From positions 744,001 through 808,000 of the forward strand of contig CALSFV010000208.1 in assembly GCA_943737045.1 (NCBI GenBank): a stretch of 64,000 nucleotides of DNA. Direction: 5' to 3'. The translations under genes were made by a program, and so were the position numbers. Of the stretch, positions 28,801 to 39,654 are shown in pieces. Numbering within the stretch: position 1 is the first letter of the stretch; every line of letters starts with the position of its first letter. The stretch comes from Parapristionchus giblindavisi (lineage: Eukaryota > Nematoda > Chromadorea > Rhabditida > Diplogasteridae). Below the pieces are notes generated by a model that was not told the origin of the DNA, made no database searches, and saw only the letters and a program-made list of their open reading frames with translations.

Positions 28801-31800
28801 TACGTAGAATGGACGGTCGAGGAGAGGGTGTTGCCATGCCTATGGTAGGCGTTGATGGTGAGGGAGAGATGTGCTGCATGGCAGCGTAATTGTGATGGGT
28901 ATGAATGGCTTGCGCTGCTGCAGCCTGTTGCTGCGCATACAGATTCTGTTGCAGCCTGAATATTAGGTAGTAATTTCAGGTTCGGAACATAATATTAATA
29001 TACCGTGCAAGAGGCGACGATGCATTAAGTGTGGGTAGAAGATGATCAGGGAATCCAGGTACAATTGTTGATTGAGAAGATCCAGGAAGACTAGTATTGA
29101 GAAGATTGTAGGGATGTTGAGCAGTTGGCTGAAAACGAACGATTAATACACATGAGATAGATACCGTAACCTCGACTTATGTCGTAACCATCCAGAAATA
29201 TACCGTAGGATAGGTAACTTACTCTAATTGGTTGAAGTCGTTGTTGTTGTTGACCAAAAGACTGCGCTTGTTGCTGATGTTGTTGCTGTGCATTGTATGC
29301 ATTACTCAGAACATTGCGGTGGTGCATCATTTGAAGCTCCTGTTAAGAAAAATATTTAGTTTAATTTGAGTGCAGGATAGTATGAAGTAGCGTCATACGA
29401 TTCCAATTCAATTTTAAAAAAATATTTTATAACCAATCATACAAATGTTTTAATATAGTTGCGTATTAAACTCACATGCTGTGTGGGTCCTATTTGATTG
29501 GGATGAATGGGAGTTGGATGTGGCATATGATGTTGCTCATGTTGGCCACGATAGGCTTCTTGCTGTTGTTGATGTTGTATTTCCCTCTGTTGTTGTTCAT
29601 CCAATTCTCTCTGTTCACGTTCTTGAATATCTCTCATTTCTCGTTGCATTTGTAGACGATGTTGAGCCTCTATTTCCCTTTGTTCTCGTTCACGCTCATG
29701 AAGGAGTTGTTGAGCAGCGAGAGCTTGATGGGCAGCAGCCGCTTGTTGAGCGAACGCGTGCACTTGGGCTTGAGCCGCAGCGTTGGCCATAGCTGCTACT
29801 GAAAAAAGTTGTATGTAAAATTTTCCGGACTAAAAGATATTTTTTTCATTTCACTTACAGTTCTTCTCGAATCGAAACATATTCGAAAAAAACTAATTTG
29901 GCATATTATTAGTTTCAATACTAATAAAAAAACATATTACACTAATCATATCGAAACATAGAATAGGTACATATTCTAAAAAGAAATTTGGTATATTATA
30001 CGTTCACTAGGTAAACGACAATATACTGCATTATGACATGTGTCAAGTACAAGGAAATGGTTGAAATGACTCACCAGCAACGGCTTGACCAACAGTGACT
30101 GGTCGATGTGGAGTAGGCGCAGGAATACCTCGGGGAACCGTTCGAACCTAGATTATAATGTATCGTTAATTGAATCATGACATTATGTTAAGCGAATTTT
30201 GATTGAAACTCACAACAGGATCACATCCTGGTGCGGGTGGATATCCCCGTTGGACGGTTCTTATGATCTGATGGGATGATTGTTGTTGAGACTGTTGTTG
30301 TTGTTGTTGTTGTTGTTGTCGCAGTTGTTCTTGTTGTCTCTGTTGTTGTGCCTCTCTTTGTCTCTGTTGCTCCTGCTGTTGTCTTTGCATGTGCTGTTGT
30401 TGCAATTGTCCAGCGGCCGCGGCTTCGATTCGATGAAACTCTTCCCTCCTCAATTGTTCCTCTCTCGCCTTCATCTCTGCCGCTCTCTGTTCTGTCGCTC
30501 GCTCCATGGCCAACAATTGAGCGTGCGCATCCGTATTCAGCAACTGTCTAGCGTGTTGATTGGACAGTGGAGAGTTCTGCTGTTCCGGTCGTTGGGATCT
30601 ATTCGTTTCGAGACGTCGATAGGGTGCAGTTACTTGACCTCCACCACGAGGAATCGTCTTCACTGCTTGCTCTTGACTCGTGTACTGACGAATTCGAGAA
30701 GACGCCTGAATTAGAATCTTCAATAACTATTTGTCCATTCTTTAAGGCGACACCCCAAGCTAATTTGTCACTCTCCGTTTTGGCCATCCTCTATCGCTTT
30801 CTTTGTCTTTGAGAGAGCATTGCCATTACGGAGAGCATAATTAGCTTGGGAGTGTTTTTAAGGAGAGATTACTGTAAACAGAGTGGTTGTATTACTCCAG
30901 GCAAGAAAAGTACTTTAGTCTGTAAAATATTAGGTGTTTACCGAGTTCGTATCGAACAATCCAAGATTGCTGAATCCTGGAGTCGGCAACCGAGACGATC
31001 CGGGATGAATTGGCTGAGGATGATGCATGATTGAACTCCTGCAAAAATCAAAATGGTACGAATAATACATTTATTACAAATCATGGGGTAGAGGTTCACT
31101 GTCTAGAACCTAATGGCCGAAACAGTGAATCTCGCCTCTACTAATAACTACTTTAGTTTCATTATTATCTAATTTATGAGTACATTTGCATGTTTAACTA
31201 TTACATATTTCGCTTATAATGTAACAAAAATTATTAAAATGAATCTGTTGAATCCCAAGGATACAGTAGAAAACTATGACGAATACAGTATCATGTGTTT
31301 TCCGGATTGCGACACGGTTGAAAAGCAGTGTACTTACGGTGCATATCCAGGAGTAGGCCGAATGATTCCAGCTGGGGGAGCCTCAGATGTAGAGGGAGTA
31401 TTAGCGCTATCTGTTGCTTCTTCTTCACGTTTCCTGGAAAAGAAAATGTGTGTTAAATAATTGCATAAATGCATAACGACAATAAATTATACGCAAGTAA
31501 TTTATTCTTAATTGTGGATTTGTTGTATAGATGGAATGCTTACTTATCTCATATGGCTCACTAACAACTAAATTTCAAAGTAAAGAAAATTTCTAAAATT
31601 CACAACAAAATAAATTTAAAAATGTAAAATTATTATTATTGTTATATCACTCACTGTTTGATTTGTTGTGTCAGTAGCCGCTCTTCTTCCTCTTTCCTGC
31701 GCTGTTCAGCTCGTTGATGTGCTTGCTGTACAAAATCTTGTTGATAAAACATAAATCATACATAATGGATGAGAACAGATTATCGGAGATCAAAGATCAA

Positions 31801-32879
31801 AAACCAAATATACTCACCGCAAGTGCCGATGTTCCAATCATATTAGGAATATTCTGGGGAAGTGGACGAGCGTTAGGAACTGGAGACTGTCCACCACTTT
31901 GAGCTCCTCCCATGAAGAAGTTTTGTTGATAGAGATTACGAGAGGCTTGAGGCTGAAATGATTCATTCGATGGAAATCAAAATTTTGATATTTGTAATGA
32001 ATAATTTAATGTTTCTCTGGTAAACATCATATAACGTTGATAAAGAAGTTCTTTGTACACTATCCATTTTGTTAATGAGCCGAAAAATAATGGGGAAAAA
32101 AGATGATAAAAATAAATTTAAAAAAAGTTTTGCCTTGGGAATATTCTGCGAGATTTTATGTCCAGTAGAATTTGAAGTAGACGCAGAAGAGGTTAGGGGA
32201 ACAGGAGTTGTGGTTCCAGGTCGAAACCCACCAGGAGTGTGAACACGAGTGTCCAGCTGTGATTGAACAGAGATTAGAGTATGAAAAAGTGGTGATAATT
32301 ATAAGATCAACTCTGATTAGACATATACTTTTATGAACTTTAGTTATTGCGTATCTTGTTCTTATTATCTCTGTCTATACTCGCCCTTTATCTATGTCTC
32401 TGTGTCTCGCTCGATCGCGTCTCTCTGTACAGTCTATAGTCACTCCCAACTTACTGTACACGCGAAGATCAAAAAAGAAGGACAGTATATTATAAAAGGA
32501 CACAGCGTGGACAGGAGGAAAGTGAAATGAAAGAAGGGAACGGGAAAAGAAGGAGGAGGAGGAGGTAGGGAGTGGATGGTAGAGTGGCGATGAGTGATAA
32601 TAGAAGGGGAATAGTGAGTGTGGAGAGATAAGGAGGAATTGAAGAGACCAAGAGAAAGGGAAGTGATTGTATACATATGAAACACCTGATAACACTCTGA
32701 CTACTTCATGAGATGGAATATGAGCATATGAGGGATTATGAGATTATACCAAGAGTGTAAATGTATGGAATAACATACCTTCTCATCACTGGTAGGCATC
32801 GACTCCTTGCAAGTGAGATCTGTAATAGAATAGAAGAGATGATTTAGGACCGTTAAAGGGTCGCTCTACCTCGAGACAT
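8471..32879 (-). CDS. Giant 79-exon nuclear-type protein, predicted 4893 aa, unrecognised
   Basis: Seventy-nine exons join in one open frame (14,682 nt including the stop). All junctions are in phase and carry GT-AG ends, except one GC donor after exon 3. Segment entries below give every exon. Order of features: Ser/Pro/Thr-rich start; Gln/His/Ala-rich coiled region (about residues 192-630); Pro-rich region; AT-hooks near residues 951, 1375 and 1427; long Lys/Glu/Arg-rich coiled-coil stretches to about residue 4680; acidic Asp/Glu tract (about 4683-4798); basic stretch; and a motif EEEQIRLAIEESL at about 4871-4883 that fits the ubiquitin-interacting motif. No helicase, SET, PHD, bromo, SANT or finger motif is visible. 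AT-hooks and lysine clusters suggest a DNA-bound chromatin or scaffold protein (inference). The reference annotation may split it, but I find no internal stop or start that requires this. The first, 10-nt exon is a guess. Confidence 0.8.
13355..13447. repeat. 37-bp perfect direct repeat across an exon-intron boundary
   Basis: The 37 bases at 13411-13447 (coding, 3' part of giant-gene exon 65) recur exactly at 13355-13391, inside the following intron; the offset is 56 bp. The intronic copy is not translated. This is a recent short tandem duplication that kept the original donor at 13401. Confidence 0.95.
13968..14039 (+). tRNA. tRNA-Glu (anticodon CTC)
   Basis: A 72-nt cloverleaf with acceptor stem TCCGTTG/CAACGGA, discriminator A, D arm GTC-loop-GAT, anticodon stem TATGG/CCATA, loop CTCTCAC (anticodon CTC, reads GAG), and T arm CGGGG-TTCGATT-CCCCG. 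A box (TGGTCTAGTGG) and B box (GGTTCGATTCC) are intact and there is no intron. It lies in the intron between giant-gene exons 63 and 64 (13835-14258), on the opposite strand. Confidence 0.97.
14259..19205 (-). other. Giant gene exons 45-63: central charged region
   Basis: Exons 18889-19205, 18640-18773, 18400-18513, 17825-18334, 17248-17381, 17040-17148, 16789-16932, 16612-16740, 16452-16559, 16101-16385, 15795-15922, 15581-15695, 15383-15510, 15158-15267, 14983-15107, 14874-14933, 14634-14828, 14447-14581 and 14259-14390. Exon 45 is an Ala/Glu-rich coiled coil. Exons 57-58 and 62-63 are less charged and may be folded (for example IIIEDLLDSIVSFVSLHID and FRPFTAVHWSVIENLVKES). Confidence 0.85.
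17554..17625 (-). tRNA. tRNA-Glu (anticodon CTC), second copy
   Basis: Identical over all 72 nt to the copy at 13968-14039 but on the minus strand, so co-directional with the host gene. It lies in the intron between giant-gene exons 48 and 49 (17382-17824). Flanking sequences of the two copies are not alike beyond the tRNA, which suggests independent insertion or gene conversion rather than a large duplication. Confidence 0.97.
19315..23898 (-). other. Giant gene exons 29-44: Lys-rich coiled-coil region
   Basis: Exons 23743-23898, 23110-23673, 22831-22962, 21905-22600, 21660-21791, 21548-21607, 21362-21451, 21176-21277, 20742-20969, 20582-20677, 20420-20530, 20245-20346, 20064-20162, 19912-20013, 19532-19774 and 19315-19475. 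All junctions from exon 20/21 to 43/44 are phase 0. The stretch from exon 32 to 37 looks globular in places (for example ELATFFRVPHGLDHSEAN and RPIHKLVEVIRLYGIDF) and is the best query for a domain search. The rest is Lys/Arg/Glu-rich helix. Confidence 0.85.
23951..28112 (-). other. Giant gene exons 14-28: Pro-rich and AT-hook region
   Basis: Exons 27549-28112, 27138-27213, 26772-27000, 26645-26712, 26347-26515, 26068-26212, 25746-26008, 25618-25674, 25119-25505, 24931-25062, 24658-24867, 24528-24593, 24297-24455, 24096-24230 and 23951-24043. Three AT-hook cores are encoded: KKKRGRPS near 26463-26480, KRGRGRPRK near 24701-24730 and KRGRGRPPKK near 24418-24446. The Gly-Arg-Pro core in basic flanks is the minor-groove binding motif of HMGA-type proteins. 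Exon 20 has a mixed-charge helix, and exon 14 carries IKQEPNEEF, a SUMO-acceptor-like site. Confidence 0.85.
28774..30705 (-). other. Giant gene exons 8-13: Gln-rich coiled region
   Basis: Exons 30214-30705, 30075-30147, 29476-29798, 29223-29339, 29004-29128 and 28774-28955. Exon 8 encodes repeated Gln runs interrupted by Arg/Glu and one tract of about nine consecutive Gln coded mostly by CAA. Exon 10 combines Ala-Gln repeats with an Arg/Glu/Gln helix (HEREREQREIEAQ). Such Gln-rich amphipathic helices are common in transcription co-regulators; this is a compositional statement, not a family assignment. Confidence 0.85.
30942..32879 (-). other. Giant gene exons 1-7: N-terminal low-complexity region
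   Basis: Exons 32870-32879, 32779-32819, 32134-32256, 31818-31952, 31655-31725, 31338-31433 and 30942-31038. The proposed start is ATG at 32877-32879: four codons' worth of sequence (M-S-R plus one base), then a 50-bp intron. A safe fallback start is the Met in exon 2 (codon at 32796-32798), which leaves the frame unchanged. The translation is rich in Ser, Thr, Pro, Asn and Gln, with a short charged helix in exon 5 (EQRRKEEEERLL). The intron after exon 3 starts GC at 32133-32132. Confidence 0.75.
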
Positions 32880-35285
32880 TATAGTTGTATATGGTAGAGA
32901 TCAGTTAGGATGATAACATGAATGTACAATCAGTTGAATGGCAGTTTATATAATTGAGGATTGATGAGTGATTAGATGAACCAAATTGTACATTAAGTCA
33001 TTAATCTGAAAGAATTAACTGCTTTTTATTGCTTTTCGTGTATTGCACGTAATGTGTTATATATGTTTGTTATGTTTAACAGTATTAAATGTAAACAACG
33101 AAGCATGTAGAATAGAGACGGAATAAAATGATTACACGTTCGAGTAATGAAGGAGTCTAAAAAATGAAGAAATAGAGCGAAAACAACAGTTAAATATTAA
33201 TTGAGAATGACAAGGAATTTGCACTTATGAGTTGTGTGGTAAAAGATGTAACAACGGAAGAATGGACAGTTATGGCGTGAGATAGCACCCTGTGGTCGCG
33301 TTGGCTTCGATTTGATTGATCGTTAATCTTACGAAAACATTTCAAAGTTCAAAGAAAAAAGTGCGGAAGGGTAGCAAAACAAAGAACCCAGTCGAAAAAA
33401 GCATCATTCAAACAGAGCGGGAGGAGGCATTGTCTGTGCGTGTTGCCTACGAGGGAGAGGGTGATAGACGCAAGACGCAAAAGAGGCGGAGACTATCCGC
33501 AGACTCTGTTCGATGTGCAATCGATTGAGGAGAGAGTGTCTAGGGGCCGGAGAGCCAGACATTGGAGTGGTGAGCGCGTGGAAAAGACGCAGAGTGGGAA
33601 AGTGTATTTGTCTGGCATCTCTGCCACTCTGCTTGTCACGGGAACAACAAAATTTGGCACTTTGCCAATGTAACACTCTATACCTTCACATCTCAATGTA
33701 GATCATTTATTTCAACAGAATTTATTTAGATTTAACATTTTTTTAAAGATTTTGTTGTCCCTTTAATCAGCCTACTGACTTTCTTGAATTTGCCTGAATT
33801 TCCGGCATGATCTTAAGTGGCATGATCTTAAATTACCATTGAGTTATGGTTAGACATAAATCACGACTACCTGCATCAAAGTGTGACTAGACTTCCATCG
33901 AATATACGTGTCATGAGGTGTTCGCGAAAATTGATTATGAAAATCGCGAATTTTGAAGGCATTTTTTTATTATTTATCATATTTTGGATTTTGCTGATAA
34001 ATGGTTCGATGCCTACTGTGTCCCATTTCCTTTTGCAGATTTTCTATTAACTGAACAATAACAAAGAATTGGAAAGGAAATGGAAATGAATAAGGACGGT
34101 CCTTTCTACTGTTATTATTGCTCCTATCGCTTCTGTATTTGCTGTCGCACCTGTTAAGGGTGTATCAAACAAACAAATAAATATAAATGGACGACATTGT
34201 AAGCCATATGACATATCTGATCATAAGCTGAACTGTCTTGCATGCATACACAATTTGATTAATAAGCAATAGATCAATGAAACAGTGAAGCCGATCATAA
34301 TCATGACTTCATGGTAATTAGAGACAAGTCGTTTTTAGTTTATGTGGGAGCTGAACTTACAGTAAAACCCAATAGATAGTATTTAGAGATTGATATCAGT
34401 GAGTAATCTATATCAGTCAGATTCATTTAGGATTTCTTCGCTTCTCTCCTTATCTTGACTGATCTATCGAAGGACGATCTACTGTACTGATAATGTGTCG
34501 TCCATCTCAAGTTGTCACTCAACCTCTATCTCTTCCTTCCATTCGCTCTGTCTCTTTTCTATATTTCCCCTTATTCTTCTACTTCATCGTTTACTTCATC
34601 TACATATAGGTTATGCTTTGAGGCATGTCCGATCGTAGTGCATCTTACTGCTTGATTTTGAGATTTCCTATTAAAATATAATACTATAATGAAGCATAGG
34701 TTCTTATGAGGTCATTCACTTCATCTCCATACTAATAGTTTGGAAGCTTCGAAGGCAAACAGGAACGGAACGTCTATTCTTCTTCTTCTTCTTCTCCAAG
34801 AACGGCTATTCTCATCGTATTCTTCTAGTTGGTCACATACACAAATAGCCCTTTTGCACTATGAAGTGCAAGGCTATCACGAATCTCGCTATCTGTCTGT
34901 TCACTTCATATTCAAACCCGATCCAGTCTTTGAGATCATAGCCAAAAATACGATTTCAATAAGTTTATCCACCACATATACGAATAAGAATAGACAACGG
35001 AAATTGATAGAGTTACGAGGAAATTGATTGTACCCATGTGATATGATGAAAGAACAATTATAAGACGAATCGCACTGGATTTATAAATATTATATGAATT
35101 AAAAATATAAATATTATATAAATTAATGTAAAATCACAGGGCCGATTGACCGTACCGATGGCAGAATGTCTCATAGAGAAAGATTATTATGGTATTACAA
35201 TAACAAACTCATTTAAATTATTATTGAGGTCTATAATACACAAGTGTTCTGATTGTAGAGGAAGATGAAGGTAGGAATGGGAGGA
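32880..35285. other. Intergenic upstream region of the giant gene, no gene seen
   Basis: This 2.4-kb gap lies between the proposed start of the giant gene and the stop of the astacin gene. Open frames here (for example near 33316-33700 and 34740-35027) have no splice context, no domain and no coding-like composition. The promoter of the giant gene should be at its left end. Confidence 0.5.
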
Positions 35286-38200
35286 TTAGCAGAGTCCACA
35301 AGATGCTGGACAGTTCTTTTTCATATAATTCTGGAAGATTCCTTCACAGAATCCCGCCCCTTTCCAATGGGAACAGAAGTGTTTCTTGTCCTTGCATGGA
35401 GTCGGAGTCGGAGGCTCCGTCACTTTCACTTCGATTCCTCGACTGAAGATTAAAGTTTCGAAATATAGCAGTGATTAATTATTTCTAGAAACTTTTCTAA
35501 AAACCAGGATTCCTTCTTGTAATTATTAAATATTAGGATTTTACATGAAGTTTGATAGTACTATATTTCCGATATGTTGAAAAGTAATTTAATGAGTCAC
35601 TCACGGTGTGGTCGTTCGCCACAACGTTACTAGAGGTGATAGAGTGGTTGCCGTTGGTGCCGGTGGAGCCGTCACTGCAGTCGTCCCACGGTTACTCGGG
35701 AGATCAGGAATCTCGGTAGGTATTCCCTGAATGACGGTCACGGTATTCTTCACAAGGCCAGATATGTTTTACCTTGAAGCAGAATCCGCAGCTCTTTGCA
35801 CAGTAGGTCTTCATGAAAGTGGATGCGAGTCTGCAGTATCTCTGTTGTACGAGTCCCTCACAATCCACACGAAGATCATCGCACTCATTGGGAGCTACGG
35901 TAGGAACAACTGGAGGAGGAGGCATTGTTGGACGAGGCTCTGTAATGACCCATCAAGATAGTGTCATTGATATTGTTTTGATTAAAATTCGATGAAGATG
36001 TTTCATGCTTTGGATTAACAAATTAAATTAAATTAAAGGCATAGACTTTTTCAGGATATATTTCAAGTCATTATTTTTACTCTTTGTATTCCTAGATTCA
36101 CTAAACACTCTTTCAGTTATGAGAACGTTCTTGTCTGTCTGGTCAACACAGTAAATCATCTGTTTAGTTGATTGATCTTTTTTGTTCTTTTGATTAAGAT
36201 GTGTTCATTGATCATTCGTGCAATTCTCTGATCACTCTCCTCTCCTCTCGCTTTGTCTTTCTATTTGTTTCCCTCACTTGGTGGACACATTCCACACGCG
36301 ACGGGACAGTACTGCTTCATCCAGCCCGGATTCCTCTGGCACCAACCTGCAATCAACTCCTTGCATCATACAGTAACAAAAAGTGGGCGGAGTCTCACCA
36401 GTCATAGCGAGACTATCACAGTCTCCGCGATGATTTTCACACCTATCAGGAGTAGGCATAGGAGGAGGAGCTGTGGTGGTGGTTGGAGTGACCGGAACAA
36501 GAGTGAAGATGTGTGGTTGACTGGTGGCAGCAGTGACTGGAGCGGTGGTCGTGGTCGTGGTTGAGACTCCCTCGGGACCTCAAATTATTCCATTACAGTC
36601 ATTATCGTTTATTAATGAGGAACAGCCTAGCCTCTGAATTTCGGGAAAGCATGTCTTGATATTCTTATTATTACGATCACAAGATCATTGACCATTCGAC
36701 GCAGTGTCATAATCTCTTTTATAATAAGAGCACAAAATCATTCTATATTTCCCGGTTTCGTCAAATCTAATGTTGAATATAGTCTAATCTCTTCGATTTC
36801 GAATAACGGAAGGAGGGTATCCATTGGCATAGTGTAGTGTGTTTGTATCATTTCCATTCTCTTCAAGGATCGTCCGTATAGGGAAGTCTCAATGGAGATA
36901 TAGAGAGGGGGCGAAGAAGAAGCATACAAACACACAATGTATTTCTATGATCAAATATAAAATCCGATTGAATGAGAGTAGCAACGATCATTGGAGATCT
37001 TTTCTCCCAATGAATGCATCCCTTTTTGTGTTGTCAAAGTCAAGCCGAAGGACAAAAGGAGAAGAAGATGCTTCGACGAAGTGAAACCGAACCTGCACTG
37101 CATCCATACAGCTTATTGATCTTGAATGCATCCACCTTGGAGAAGCCACTGCGTTGACCGATCGAAGCCTGAAAAGTTGATTAACATTATACATCGAAGT
37201 AGTTAAAGGCAATCTAGAGATGAATCACACTGACTAAGACAAATAAAGTAAACTTAGTGAAATTTGTGAAAACAAATGCAATTGTCCACTAGAATATCGC
37301 TTACAGTTTGTTGTTTCGGAACTATTGTTGGTTGTCCATTGCGAGAGAATGCTTTGTTGCCGTAGTGCATGATGGAGGCGTAATCATAATCGGTACCGAG
37401 GTTCTGTATGGTAGACTGTCCATACTTCTCGAATTGACCTGAGCGCAATAGAGTTAGTCATTGAGCATACAGAAAGTCCATCGGTCAGTCTATCGTGTTT
37501 ATTTAGATTTCTAGTCATCAAAAATAGGATTCAAGTAGTGAGTACCTTGCATTCCAGGCTGGATATTGTTCCATAAAATCGTGATGAATTCATCACGATC
37601 AGTTCTGCTCTGTTCATGGAAGAACCCGACAGCGTGCATCATTTCGTGGATGATGATACCCTTCTGGATACAACCAGAACCGAGAGAAAGGGTCTGTCTA
37701 CCTCCTACAATTACATCATGATTGAATAATGCTGACATCGGATAAAGAGACGGGCTTACCCATCTTTCCGACCATGGAATAGCATCCTCTATCAGGCATG
37801 ATGTAGATGTAGTTTGCGTCTTGATCAGTCTTAGGCACCCATTGAATGCAAGTGTTTGCTGCGTACTCTTGCATTGAGGAAGCGATGAGGGAACGACTAA
37901 AATTAAATATTACGCACCAACAAAACAACAGATGGGCTGAAAATCTGGCATATTATCTGTCTGTCTGATATACTACACACATACAAAGTAATGTGCATAA
38001 TTTTTTTGTATAATTTAGTTCAAGTTATGATAACATTGATACAAAAGATACATAATGATCACCTGTAACTGCTGTACTGCGATGATAGTGCGTATGGAAT
38101 CCTCCCGTTAGGCCATAGCTGATGTCTATTTCTTATGGCATTCGATTGGAATCCCTGACCTGTTCGGCCTCCGTTGATGAACAATTCAACATTGTCCGAA

Positions 38201-38683
38201 GTCATCTTAACCATCCACATTATGCCCTGCATTCTTACATGTTTTGTTCTATGGATTTTCTATGAGGAATAATATCGGACTTTGATTTCTAATCACTCAA
38301 TCCCTCACATTCTCATTGGCGATATCTCCCTCGAATCGATCTCTTCCGTACATTGCATCTGAGTCCCAGATATCGTCGTCGGACGGTGGGTGATTTCTAA
38401 ATGACCGTGATAGAGATCAAAGATCAAAGTTCAAAGATCGTTACTGACCTGTGCAGATTTGCAGCGTTCAGAAAATCATCTGGAGTTAGAACAGTCTCAT
38501 ATTCAGCGCCATCATTGAAGAAGAACTAGATATGATGATTTTATAAAATTATATTTTAAAATAGGGAATGGATATTATGCAACAGACATCGATATCTACC
38601 TCGGTCTCTTGTTCCTCACTCTTCTTATATGCTAAAGCAAACGCAACAGTTAAACCAAGTAGTGCAAAGGTCCTGATTATCAT
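35286..38683 (-). CDS. nas-15-like: Astacin-family zinc metalloprotease with three ShKT domains, 537 aa
   Basis: Thirteen exons: 38600-38683, 38449-38525, 38309-38396, 38063-38226, 37760-37896, 37546-37704, 37305-37438, 37093-37168, 36399-36578, 36278-36346, 35773-35939, 35605-35726 and 35286-35442 (1614 nt, all phases agree). The signal peptide is residues 1-18. The prodomain holds FEGD (75-78), the aspartate switch that caps zinc in astacins. The catalytic domain starts near residue 113, with zinc/catalytic motif [12 protein letters not shown] (203-214) and Met-turn SIMHY (Tyr262). Three six-Cys ShKT modules follow at about 353-387, 409-443 and 502-537, linked by Thr/Pro-rich spacers that are likely O-glycosylated. 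It is a secreted protease; this architecture is that of nematode NAS subgroup II (NAS-13/14/15). The exact orthologue needs a tree. Confidence 0.95.
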
Positions 38684-39654
38684 CTATAAAGTACGAATGA
38701 GTGATACTGATGATACTGATAGCGTAAATGATACGGGTGAATGACAGGGAGAGGGAAAAGAGGGTATAGGAGACAAGGGCCAAATAGATATGGAAGTGAT
38801 TGGAAGAAGAAGAAGAGAAGAGGGGAGGGGAGGGGAGGGTAGAATCCCTCCCCTCGGAGGGAGGAGAAGCAGGCGCAATCTAAGAGACGAGCACTGTACA
38901 CAAATAGGGACGAAGGAAGATCCGGACTCGGAGAGAGAATGAGGAGGACGAGAGAATGGGAACGAGAACTCCGAGGATCTAGACGATATATGGATGAGAT
39001 GATGATGATATGTGTCAATGAATCCATATATGAAATATGGTTGTGATACAAGAGCTATGTAAAGGGTACCGTAATTACTTCGGTAGTGGTTGCTGTGACG
39101 GATACGGTAATGATCGTACAAATGCGATATTGAGTACGGTAATCGTTATGATAACGGGTACGGTGTCGAGTATTATAATGAATACAATGATGGTAACGAA
39201 AAGTTTAATGGTGCGAATAAAGATTGTAGGTGGTCCGAATGGCAAAGAGGTTTGAACGGAGCTTTTTAGACTGTCCTTCTTATATCTGAAGATAAAGGGG
39301 CGGGCATCGGAACGATGAGAGAGGGCTGAAGCCTGAAGAGAGCAGCATAGAAGAAGGCGGAGTGATGGAGGCACAGGGGGTCATGAGTTCAAAAACCGTC
39401 CGTATTCCTTTGAAGCAAAAACGGAGATGTCTGCTCTCCACCTACTCTAGGGTTAGGTTACCGAAGAGCAAACTATGTACTGTTCAAACTTCTTGCATAG
39501 ACTTTTGTATGAACACAGGAATACCACTAGATAATAATACTTTAATGACATATTTATGTAGCAGGTTAGGAATGACAATCCACGGTTAAAATCTGTGTAA
39601 ATGCATCGGTGACTAAATGTTATGGATGAAATGGAATGGTGATTGAATGTTGGT
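38684..39654. other. Upstream region of the astacin gene, no gene seen
   Basis: About 970 bp between the astacin start and the stop of the phosphopantetheinyl transferase gene. Purine-rich tracts (38740-38960) create long minus-strand frames of low complexity that I do not call. The distance argues against an operon with the upstream gene. Confidence 0.5.

Noticed and set aside
33316..33701. Several overlapping frames on both strands
   Set aside because: Mutually overlapping, short and without splice signals or domains.
34740..35027. Plus-strand 95-codon frame with a hydrophobic Leu run
   Set aside because: The Leu run comes from a CTT repeat. The rest has no coding signature, and it lies in the gap between two minus-strand genes.
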